From contig CAZHEA010000005.1 of NCBI GenBank assembly GCA_964531165.1, positions 24,506 through 88,505 of the forward strand: a DNA stretch of 64,000 nt. The letters are read 5' to 3'. The notes beneath the pieces were generated by a model. The model did no database searches. It worked only from the letters and a program-made list of their open reading frames with translations, and had not been told where the DNA came from. This document shows, in pieces, positions 18,001 through 26,900 of the stretch (positions are counted from its first letter, which is position 1; each line of letters begins with the position of its first letter). This stretch comes from SZUA-229 sp964531165. Lineage in GTDB: Bacteria; Pseudomonadota; Gammaproteobacteria; SZUA-229. The translations under genes and the position numbers were made by a program.

Positions 18001-18275
18001 TCGTCGATCAATGGCAGATCTATCGTCATTTGTGGGCGAACAATTTGAACCAGCCCATCATCAGTATCCATAAAAAATGTTCGGAAAGTTTCATGCCTAT
18101 CAATAATTTCATTAATAGCTTTATGTATTGCTGCTACATTTAACTGCCCTTCAATATCATATGCAAACGGAATATTATAGGCGGGACTTTCCTGATTTAA
18201 CTGATTTAAAAACCAGATTTGCTTTTGCGGATATGTTGTTGGAAATACATAAACGTCTTCATTATTACTAGTCAC
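15054..18275 (-). CDS. NRPS module C-A-PCP, probably glycine-activating
   Basis: The 1,073-residue protein starts at a GTG with AGGA upstream. The condensation domain (about 10-450) has HHIILDH at 138-144, the HHxxxDG motif with His at the last position. The adenylation domain (about 470-950) has YIIYTSGSTGKPKG, NMYGPTETTVWS, LYRTGD, RIDNQVKVRGFRIELGEIE and NGKVDRKAL. My hand alignment of the pocket to GrsA gives D-I-L-Q-L-G-M-V-W-K, close to known glycine codes. A PCP follows with DIGGHSLL (Ser near 1003). There is no thioesterase; the chain ends in a basic tail. It is the third enzyme of the operon after the PKS and would condense the polyketide-extended chain with its amino acid. The hydrolases downstream may handle release. 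Confidence 0.9.
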   Translation of the reverse strand: MTSNNEDVYVFPTTYPQKQIWFLNQLNQESPAYNIPFAYDIEGQLNVAAIHKAINEIIDRHETFRTFFMDTDDGLVQIVRPQMTIDLPLIDDLNSEQSVKEYIEKETVRLFDLSEGPLIRASVIKRSESSCILFLNFHHIILDHISIVQFAEELTLLYKTYLNNQSSSLVDPELQYADYSVWQNQHQTHEQLAPKLDFWLQQLQGKAEYLDLPLDSQRPPMQAMIGREYHLWFPLSLKNNLKALSRQQSVSMFITLMAGYAVLLGIYSKQSEVSVGTPFANRSHQPELEKIMGCFINTIPIFTDLSGNPSFNEVLKRVRKMVFSANANQDFPFEMIVEGLQPKRDTSYNPLFQVGFTFQEPPMEINLEACNVKSQKLHNQSAKFDMLAWLWEAEDGIRGLLEYNSEIFEDDTLQRFAEHFQILLENAVSNPDAPISDLNILSDTEYEKVTKDWNKTVASFSQPKIIHQLFEAQCEDNADKVAVICDDEELTYKELNDKANQLAHYLINQGVKDNALIGVCLERSLDMIIATLGILKAGACYIPLDPEYPQDRIQYMLENSNAELVVTQSSVLKRIQLPDITKPVQVDVEKESINSQPVTDPNIKISADDLAYIIYTSGSTGKPKGVMVHHNAAGNFILSMAKKPGLSADDTLLAVTTLSFDIAVLELYLPLSQGATVVIATTDEAIDGDDLVDLMEEHDVSIMQATPATWRLLLACQWKGDASLKVLCGGEAMPRDLLVELLPRVKEVWNMYGPTETTVWSSCYKITDANAPILIGKPINNTQFYVLDEHLRPLPVGVPGELYIGGDGVTKGYLNRDDLTEERYVLSPFSTGDERLYRTGDAVKFHQSGDLEYSQRIDNQVKVRGFRIELGEIEAVLAQQSEIEQAVVVVNEIRAGDPRLVAYIVVAEGVTVTPTSLRDLIKNDLPDYMLPQHFVELEELPLTPNGKVDRKALPDAFADNSADNDEKVLPETYAGKQLAKIWAEVLDTAIENISVHDNFFDIGGHSLLSMQVIMKVKDITGIKINPRVIILDSLEHMAEQCGFAEDDSSSNEVQQTDTKKKSMINSIFKKVFK

Positions 18276-18308
18276 TTTTAGTCCTGTTTACTTAGGTCAA
18301 TGTTTAAA

Positions 18309-21300
18309 TTACATTGATGCCATTAATTCTGAATACTTAACTGCATAATCATTTCTATCCAGTGCTTCTACCAGAGGAATCTGTTCGCCCTGTAAATGCT
18401 CATTTTCAGAAATAACTTTAGCCCATTGTTCAATTGTTGGCGATTCAAACAAACTGCTAATCGGTAAATCAATTGATAAATACTTTTTAAGTCTTGAAAC
18501 AACTTGTGTCAGCAGCAATGAATGCCCGCCTAGTTCGAAAAAGTCATCGGATATACCGACATCGGAAATACCCAAAGCTGGTTTCCAGATTTTGGCTATG
18601 CTAATTTCCATTTCAGATTCAGGTGCAATATATTCAGTTGACAAATTCGGGCGTTCCAGACCCTCAAAAGAATCATCATCAAGATCATCTCCAAACTCAT
18701 CCAGCTTACGCAGCTTACGGGCTTCATTTTTGTATTCTATAAACTCAAGCGGGCTAACAATAACCTGCGGCGAATGAAAGCTCGATAGCAAAGTTTCGAT
18801 TGCGCGTAAACCTTCAGCATTTGTCATGCCGGCTTTAAGTCCCATCTCAAAAAACAGATCACTGGCTGTTTTTTCTGCCTGTACTACTTCAGTTCTATTC
18901 GACTTCAAAGATAACAGAACACCGGGATCTACACGTTTCATAATAAACTGATTAACCACAACAAGCACTTCACCTGTTGCATTTGTAATCACTACATCAA
19001 ATATTGAAGTCTGACTACCCTGCCCCTCTGCAGCCGAATACACCACATGTGAAAACATTTTTTTAGTTAACATCTTAAAAACTGTAATGTGTGAATATGA
19101 AATCGGAATATATAAGTCTTTAACCGGATCATAATCCGGGTTCAACGACTGTGCGGTACCGGTTGCCATATCCATAATCGCTGGATGCAATACATAATCA
19201 CTAAGTTCATCAATATACTTATCGGCAATTTCCATTTCAACAATGGCTTCTTTTTTACCGAAATAAATAGCATTCATACAGCGCCATCTATCGCCAAATA
19301 TCAGGTGATTATGCTCAGCCGAACCTTTCAGTTCAACTTTATCCTTATTGCAACGCTCAATTATATTTTCTATATGGATATTTTCTGGCGCAGCTGAATC
19401 AATGTATTCCACCACCCCTCTAACATTCTCTTCACCAAACTCACTTTCAATTAAAAACTCGGTATTATTAACCGTACGTGTTAACTCAATCTTAATGCGC
19501 TTTTCTTCATCACCTTCTACAACAAACGGTGACACAAAAAACACATCTGATAAACGTACGGCTTTGACACCGGGGTTTTCTAAAGTGAATGCAGCGCGAG
19601 CCAGCTCTAAATATGCTGTTCCTGGTATTAATGAAACTTTATTTTTAGATCTATGTTCATCAATAATCCAATGAGTTTTTGCGCTCAAATTAGCTGAATA
19701 TTCGACTGTTTCAGCCTTCAGCTTTTGCTTGCGGGTATAAAAGTAATGATCAGTTAACTCTTCAGCACTATCGGTAGCTCCACCTAGCTGCGAAGCCATG
19801 CCAGTTTCAGCCCATACCCCCCAGTTAGCTGCAACCACATTTATTCCATCAGTATCTTTTTTATACTGGGCATAGGCATTTAAAAACGCATTCGCTGCAG
19901 TGTAATCTACCTGACCACTTAAGCCTAGCTCGGTACTGATTGATGAGAACAGGAATATAAAATCAGGTTTATGCTGCGCCAGTGCTTTATCAAGATTAAT
20001 TAAACCATCAACCTTCGGCGACAGAACCTTTCGAGCATCCTCTAATGTTTTAAAAGCAATTAAATTATCGTCAACAATACCGGCCGTATGGAATACACCA
20101 TTTAGATCACCTAACTCATTAACAGATGAATCAACTGCTGATTGCAATGCATCACAATCACTGACATCTACATTAAATGAAAGTATTTTTACATTATTAA
20201 TTTCAAGGCTTTTTAACTTTTCAATTCTTTGCGCAATAGCCGCATCAAAAGACTGAGCATTTCCCCATTGTGATTTATCAGGTAATGGCGTTCTATTTAA
20301 TATCACCAGATTTGCATCGTAGGTTTTAACCAGGTATTCCGCCAGCTTAAAACCAATACCCCCTATGCCACCGGTGATTAGATAATTACCACCTTTTTGT
20401 AATGCCGGGGAGACATTCTCTGCTTCACTTACACTTAAATGCTTATATGACTTAACAAATCGATGTGTACCTCGATAGGCAATATCTTCATCATCTGTGT
20501 GCTGCAATACATCTGCACAAATCAGATCCAGCTGCTCCTGCTGTTTCCACTGTTGTTCTATCTGAAAATCAACATCAATCATTTTGCATGACACATTATT
20601 AATTTCCTGTGTCATTACCTTTACCGGCCCCAGCATCGTTGCTTTGAGCGGACTCTTAATTGTCTCTGCTGATACCTGTTGACTATAATTAGTAACCGCA
20701 CTTAGCTGAACTTCGTTATCCGGTTCATTAGCAGCAAAATATCGTGCAATAAACAGCAGGCTATTAAAGCCTTTAACAAGATCTTCATTTGCTGCTGTCA
20801 AACCGGAGTCACCATTATCAATAGTCCAACCATGTAAAATATGACTGATTTTATGTGCCGCTGTTTTATTTATAGATTTAAATGCGCTTGCATAATCCTG
20901 CTCGGATTGCGGATTGATCTGATATTCAAATTCAGATATTTTATTATAACTATCACCGGCAATTATTGAATAACAGTTTAAATTCCAGTCTGTCAGTTTC
21001 TCGATAAGAGATTTTGCATTCTCATTCTCGCTAACAAAGCAGACTATACTCAGCGCCGCATCATCTTCCTTTGCGACATAATTAATCGCAGGAGAGGTGT
21101 CCCAGCCAGGTTGATAAAACCAGTCTGAATAATTTTGTTTCTGTAAGTTTGTTTCTGCATTTAATTCAAGCCCGCCAAACCCTGGCTCAATCCAGTAGTA
21201 CTGATGCTCAAACGGATAAGTGGGTAATGGAATACGCCGGCGACTTAAGTCACCATGTGCCAAATTCCAGTTAATATCAATTCCTGCAAGCCACAATTTA

Positions 21301-23846
21301 CCGAATGCAGATAACGCCATACGGCTATCATTATCGGGCTTTTTAGGATGACGAATGGTTTGTATAATACTGTGGCCTTGCTGCTTATCTGAACTTGAAC
21401 GCGCAAAGGTCGATAACGTATTACCCGGACCACACTCAATAAACACGGCATCAGCTGTTTGCATCAGCGTTGACATACCCGCCGCGAATCGAACCGTGCC
21501 ACGTAAATGACCAGCCCAGTAATCAGCGTTAGAAACCAGCTCAGGATCAGCCATTTCACCTGTTGTATTTGAAACAAACGGTATTGTCATTTCACCGAAG
21601 GTAACATCAGCAAACAGTGATTTAAATTCGTCTAAAATAGGATCCATCATTGATGAGTGGAAAGCATGCGATGTGTGCAATATTGTTGTATCAATATTTT
21701 TCTGTTTAAGATCATCAACCAGTTTATTAACCGCATCATCGGTACCGGAAATCACACTGAGGCCAGGTGCATTAATTCCCGCAATCGACAGGTCTTTATT
21801 TAAATACACTGTTACCTGATCTTCATCTAATGGCACTACCAGCATCGAGCCCTTTTCCAGGCCCTGCATTAAGCGTCCACGCGCAGCTACCAGTTTCAGC
21901 GCATCTTCTAAACTGAATAAGCCAGCAATACATGCGGCAACATATTCGCCAATACTGTGACCAATCATGGCATCTGCATTAATGCCCCATGATTGCAATA
22001 GTCTGGTCATCGCATATTCAATAGTGAACAATGCGGGTTGAGTAATTTGTGTTTCTGCCAGCTTTGCTGATGCTGTATCCAGCTCACTGTCCTGCGGATA
22101 CAACAAACCTGTAATATTTAGACCCAAACTTGCATTTAACAATGAAGCACATTGATCAACCGCATCTTTGAAAACACTTTCATTTTCATACAGGCCTTTG
22201 CACATATTGGCATATTGTGAGCCCTGACCGGTGAACATGAAATAAACAGACTGTTTATTGGGGTTACTCTTCTGACTTATCTGCCGGCTAATATCTTCAC
22301 CAGACAATGCATGTTTTAAATCTTCTACAGAATTTGCAACCACAATACGTCTTGATAACTGAGCCTGCCGCCCGACTTTTAAAGTATGCGCTGCATCTGA
22401 TAAATTAGTCTCCGGATGCTCAGTAAAAAATGTCTGCAGATTTGTGGTGACATTATCCAGAGCCGGTGTCGTGCGTGCCGACAGACAGAATAAATGATAA
22501 CCATCATATTGAGTTGTAGCGGGTAATTCTGGCGCTTCTTCTAAAATAACATGCGCATTAGTACCACCCACACCTAAAGAATTAATCGCTGCTCGGCGTT
22601 TACCATCTACGTTCCAGTCCTGTAAACTGCTATTAATATAAAACGGGCTGTCATCTAAATCTAAAACCGGATTGGGTTTATTAAAATGCAAACTGGCGGG
22701 CAATTGTTTATGCTTCATTGATTGCACAATTTTAATTAAACCCACACCACCGGCTGCAGTATCTAAATGACCGATATTGGTTTTCACCGAACCGATTGCA
22801 CAATAGTCACTTTTATCGGTCTGGGTTCGATACGCCTGATTTAATGCGGTCACTTCAATCGGGTCACCCACCGGTGTGCCGGTACCATGCGTTTCGATAT
22901 AAGTAATCGACTCTGCATCCACATCGGCAATCATTAATGCTTCAGTAATGGCAGCGGCCTGACCGTCAACACTCGGTGCCAGATAACCAACCTTACTTGA
23001 ACCATCATTATTAATTGCTGAGCCTTTAATCAGCGCATGAATTGTATCGCCATCATTAATCGCGTCTTCCATGCGCTTTAAAACAACCTGCACTGCACCA
23101 CTGCCAAAAACCGTACCCATGGATTTCTCATCAAAGGCACGACAGTGACCATCAGGCGATTGAATCTCACCTTCTTCATACATGTAACCAACACGGTGTG
23201 GCATTTCGATGGTAACACCACCCGCCAGTGCCATATCACATTCACCACTCAGCAATGACTGAGAGGCTAAATGCAGTGCAACCAGTGATGTTGAGCAGGC
23301 GGTTTGTACATTGATACTCGGGCCCTGCAAATTTAAACAGTAGGACACACGGGTGGTTAAAAAATCTTTATCGTTAGACGTATGACGCGCTAAAAATAAC
23401 CCCAGAGATTTCATTAAATCCGGATTAGTAAACAAGTTATACGGCATGTATGCATTATGACCTGATCCACCAAATACACCGATGGAACCAGTATATTGCC
23501 GAGGATCATAACCCGCATGCTCTAATGCTTCCCATGACACTTCTAAAAAATGCCGATGTTGCGGATCCATAATCGACGCATCTTTTGGACTAAAGCCAAA
23601 TAACGACGCGTCAAACATTTCCATGTTATCTAATGGCCGACCAATTTTCTGGTAATTAGGGTTATCTAATGTGCTTTGAGGCACACCTCTTTGCAAAAGT
23701 TCTTCGTCACTAAATTCCGTATAAGACTCAATGCTATTTTTTAAGTTATACCAGAAATCATCAACATTATTTGCACCGGGCAAGCGTGCTGCCATCCCGA
23801 CAATTGCAATATCCGTATCTTCAAATTCAACTTCGTGATCACTCAT
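18309..23846 (-). CDS. Type I polyketide synthase module (KS-AT-KR-DH-like-ACP)
   Basis: The protein has 1,845 residues. The KS has active-site C184 in VQTACSTS and histidines 320 (IETHGTGTPVGDP) and 360 (NIGHLD). The AT has GHSIGE with S631 and a HAFH motif at 727-730, the hallmark of malonyl-CoA selectivity. The KR (from about 1150) has GGIGGIG and FLFSSIS...YTAANAF. A hot-dog domain after the KR (about 1390-1640) resembles a dehydratase, with DEHRSKNKVSLIPGTAYLE and LHPAIMD, but the HxxxGxxxxP motif is off by one residue and lacks the Gly. The ACP has ELGGHSLL near 1767. KR before DH is the reverse of the usual order. It lies between the formyl-NRPS and NRPS genes and would add one malonyl-derived C2 unit. 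Confidence 0.9.
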   Translation of the reverse strand: MSDHEVEFEDTDIAIVGMAARLPGANNVDDFWYNLKNSIESYTEFSDEELLQRGVPQSTLDNPNYQKIGRPLDNMEMFDASLFGFSPKDASIMDPQHRHFLEVSWEALEHAGYDPRQYTGSIGVFGGSGHNAYMPYNLFTNPDLMKSLGLFLARHTSNDKDFLTTRVSYCLNLQGPSINVQTACSTSLVALHLASQSLLSGECDMALAGGVTIEMPHRVGYMYEEGEIQSPDGHCRAFDEKSMGTVFGSGAVQVVLKRMEDAINDGDTIHALIKGSAINNDGSSKVGYLAPSVDGQAAAITEALMIADVDAESITYIETHGTGTPVGDPIEVTALNQAYRTQTDKSDYCAIGSVKTNIGHLDTAAGGVGLIKIVQSMKHKQLPASLHFNKPNPVLDLDDSPFYINSSLQDWNVDGKRRAAINSLGVGGTNAHVILEEAPELPATTQYDGYHLFCLSARTTPALDNVTTNLQTFFTEHPETNLSDAAHTLKVGRQAQLSRRIVVANSVEDLKHALSGEDISRQISQKSNPNKQSVYFMFTGQGSQYANMCKGLYENESVFKDAVDQCASLLNASLGLNITGLLYPQDSELDTASAKLAETQITQPALFTIEYAMTRLLQSWGINADAMIGHSIGEYVAACIAGLFSLEDALKLVAARGRLMQGLEKGSMLVVPLDEDQVTVYLNKDLSIAGINAPGLSVISGTDDAVNKLVDDLKQKNIDTTILHTSHAFHSSMMDPILDEFKSLFADVTFGEMTIPFVSNTTGEMADPELVSNADYWAGHLRGTVRFAAGMSTLMQTADAVFIECGPGNTLSTFARSSSDKQQGHSIIQTIRHPKKPDNDSRMALSAFGKLWLAGIDINWNLAHGDLSRRRIPLPTYPFEHQYYWIEPGFGGLELNAETNLQKQNYSDWFYQPGWDTSPAINYVAKEDDAALSIVCFVSENENAKSLIEKLTDWNLNCYSIIAGDSYNKISEFEYQINPQSEQDYASAFKSINKTAAHKISHILHGWTIDNGDSGLTAANEDLVKGFNSLLFIARYFAANEPDNEVQLSAVTNYSQQVSAETIKSPLKATMLGPVKVMTQEINNVSCKMIDVDFQIEQQWKQQEQLDLICADVLQHTDDEDIAYRGTHRFVKSYKHLSVSEAENVSPALQKGGNYLITGGIGGIGFKLAEYLVKTYDANLVILNRTPLPDKSQWGNAQSFDAAIAQRIEKLKSLEINNVKILSFNVDVSDCDALQSAVDSSVNELGDLNGVFHTAGIVDDNLIAFKTLEDARKVLSPKVDGLINLDKALAQHKPDFIFLFSSISTELGLSGQVDYTAANAFLNAYAQYKKDTDGINVVAANWGVWAETGMASQLGGATDSAEELTDHYFYTRKQKLKAETVEYSANLSAKTHWIIDEHRSKNKVSLIPGTAYLELARAAFTLENPGVKAVRLSDVFFVSPFVVEGDEEKRIKIELTRTVNNTEFLIESEFGEENVRGVVEYIDSAAPENIHIENIIERCNKDKVELKGSAEHNHLIFGDRWRCMNAIYFGKKEAIVEMEIADKYIDELSDYVLHPAIMDMATGTAQSLNPDYDPVKDLYIPISYSHITVFKMLTKKMFSHVVYSAAEGQGSQTSIFDVVITNATGEVLVVVNQFIMKRVDPGVLLSLKSNRTEVVQAEKTASDLFFEMGLKAGMTNAEGLRAIETLLSSFHSPQVIVSPLEFIEYKNEARKLRKLDEFGDDLDDDSFEGLERPNLSTEYIAPESEMEISIAKIWKPALGISDVGISDDFFELGGHSLLLTQVVSRLKKYLSIDLPISSLFESPTIEQWAKVISENEHLQGEQIPLVEALDRNDYAVKYSELMASM

Positions 23847-23930
23847 TATGTTTTCTTTAATCCTGATTAACGGGTCTATCTATTCACACGTCTATTATCT
23901 GACCTGCTTAGCCACTGTATTTCTGTCATG

Positions 23931-26900
23931 CTACTTCTGTCTAGCCCGGCGACGATTCAATGTATTTTTACGCGCATCTTTACGTGCTTTTGCGCGGTCT
24001 TCACTTTCCGATAGTTTGGAATTAGTGTCAGTATCCGCAGATAGATAATCACTAAACTGACGAATCGTTGGAAAGCGAAACATATCTATCATTTTTACCG
24101 GCTGGTCAATTGCTTCGCGCAACTTACTTAACACTTCAACCACGAGTAATGAGTGGCCACCAATATCAAAGAAGTTATCATCCAGCCCTATTTTTTCTAA
24201 ATTCAACACTGCCTGCCAGCAGGCAACAATGGATTCCTGCAAAGCACTTTCCGGCTTAACAAAACTTGCACGACTGGCTGTCTGTTTTTTCTGCTCCGGC
24301 GCAGGCAATGCATTTCTGTCAGTTTTTCCATTTGGCGTTAATGGCAACGCTTTAAGTTCAACAAAAATACTCGGCACCATAAACTCGGGCAGGTCAGCAG
24401 CCAGTACTTTTTTCAAAGCAACGGCATCAATTGTCTGAGCCGGATTTGCAACCACATAAGCAACCAGCCGCTTATCATTAGGCGTGTCTTCGCGTAAAAC
24501 TACCACCGCGTCTGAAACCGTATCATCATTTGACAATAATGATTCTATCTCACCCAGCTCAATCCGGTAGCCGCGAATTTTTATCTGATGATCGATACGC
24601 CCCAGACATTCCAGAACTCCGTCATCGTTATACTGAACCAGATCTCCAGTGCTGTACATGCGACTACTTGAATCATCAACAAAGGGATTATTAATAAATT
24701 TTTCAGCGGATAAATCTGCTCGCTGGTGATAACCGCGTACCACCCCGTCACCGGCAATATAAAGTTCACCCGGCGTATTCACCGGCACCGGTTGTTTAAA
24801 TTTATCCAGCACATAAAGCTGTGTATTGGCGATAGGTTTTCCGATTAATATTTTTTGATCACTGGCATTTATATTTTGTGTTGTTGACCAGATAGTTGTC
24901 TCGGTCGGCCCATACATATTGGTTACCGTATTCTGAACTCTGGACGTTAACTGTTTAGCCAGATTCATCGGAAACGCTTCACCGCCAATCATAATATGTT
25001 TTATTTTATTTAACTTATCAGCACTATCGCTATCCGCAACCAGCATACTTGCCATTGAAGGCGTACACTGTAAATGAGTCACACTTCGTGACTCAATAAT
25101 ATCTGCAACGCTTAAGTCATGTTCAGCTTCACTCACTGCCTGCTTAATGCTCAATTTTCGTAAGTTATTCAGCGGCGGCAAATGTTTTAAAACATTTTCT
25201 GTATCCAGGCCATAATCAATCAAGCAGCCAATTTCATTGACGCCAATTTCCTTAACCCGGTCAACCATTGCCAGACAACGTTCAGGTGTACCGAATAAGC
25301 CACTGGTTTCGTAATAACGTAAAAATGCAAATTCCAGAATACCATCAAAATCCTCATCCGTAATATTTTCAAAAAATTCGTCAAGTGTCTGACCGGTCTC
25401 TTCTGATAAGGCTTTGAATGTTGGAAAATTCCAGGCGGCTGCTTTAACCAGAAACATCGCACTTTTAAGATATTTTTTCATCGGCGCGCGAGCCAGATTT
25501 TTTACTTTTTCATCATCATCACCGACTAAAGTATGCAGCAATAATGTGACATGACCTTCACCCGCATAACCGGCTTTTTTATAGGCTTCGCGATAAATTT
25601 CAATATTCACTGCCACCTCATCAACCGTTTGCCCTAGCAAATGGGTTAGAATATTTGCACCTGTTTCACCTGCCTGTCTAAAGGTTTCCGGATTGCCAGC
25701 CGTAGTCACCCATATTGGTAACTTTTTCTGTACCGGACGCGGTAAGGTTCTGACTTTGACATCTTTACCATCGTGACCAGTAAATTCAAGTGTCTCTCCA
25801 CTCCAGAGTTTCTGAACCGTCTTCGCCGATTCAAACATAACATTTTTAGCATCTGCAAAATTTTGCGGCATAATAACAAAATCATTCGGCTGCCAGCCTG
25901 CTGCAATAGCAAGGCCGGCACGACCTTTTGAGATATTATCAATCATTGACCAGTCTTCGGCAATGCGAATAGGGTGATGCAACGGCACCACACAACTGCC
26001 CGCACGAATGTGAATATTTTCAGTAATCGCGGCTAATGCTGCACTGGTGACTGACGGATTTGGATATAGCCCACCAAATGAATGAAAATGCCGCTCCGGT
26101 GTCCATACCGCTTTAAAATTATTTTTATCACCAAACTTGGCGCTTTCCATTAACAGGCGATACGGATCATCATCGTATTCAGATTCATCGTCTGCCACAT
26201 TCCAGTAAAACAAACTAAATTCGATATCCTGATCTGGATAAGCCGTACGCGTTTTTTTAGATGATTTACGTTGCGCGTCAGAAAACAGGGCCAGCTCATA
26301 TCCGCTGGCCAGCGTCCAGAAAATTTCCAGTACGGATATATCAAAAGAAATACTGGTCACTGCCAGCCACACACCATGCGGGTCTGTAATAACACTGTTC
26401 ATACCATGGAAAAAGTTCGCCACATTTGCATGCTCAACCATCACACCTTTAGGCTTGCCGGTTGAACCCGACGTATAAATGGTATAAGCCAGATGATGGC
26501 TGGTGACAGATGTAACTGGATTGGTCTGCGCAAACGAAGCGAGTGAACTTTGAGCGGTGTCAATAAATAACACATTAACAGTCAGGTTATGAAGGTAATC
26601 TACATGATCATTTTGAGTAATCACTGCAGCAACCTGTGCATCTTCCAGCATATACTCAATACGATCTTTAGGGTAAGTCGGATCAAGAGGCAAATAAGCC
26701 GCACCGGATTTTAACACCCCCAGCATACATACGATCATATCGATTGAACGATCTAATAATACACCGACCAGTTGATCGGGTTTTAAGTTTTTAGAGATAA
26801 GATAATGTGCAACCTGATTAGCACGTTGATTTAACTCTTTATAGCTAATCTCAGTACCTGAAAAAGACAGGGCTGTAGCCGCAGGTGTTTTTTCAACCTG

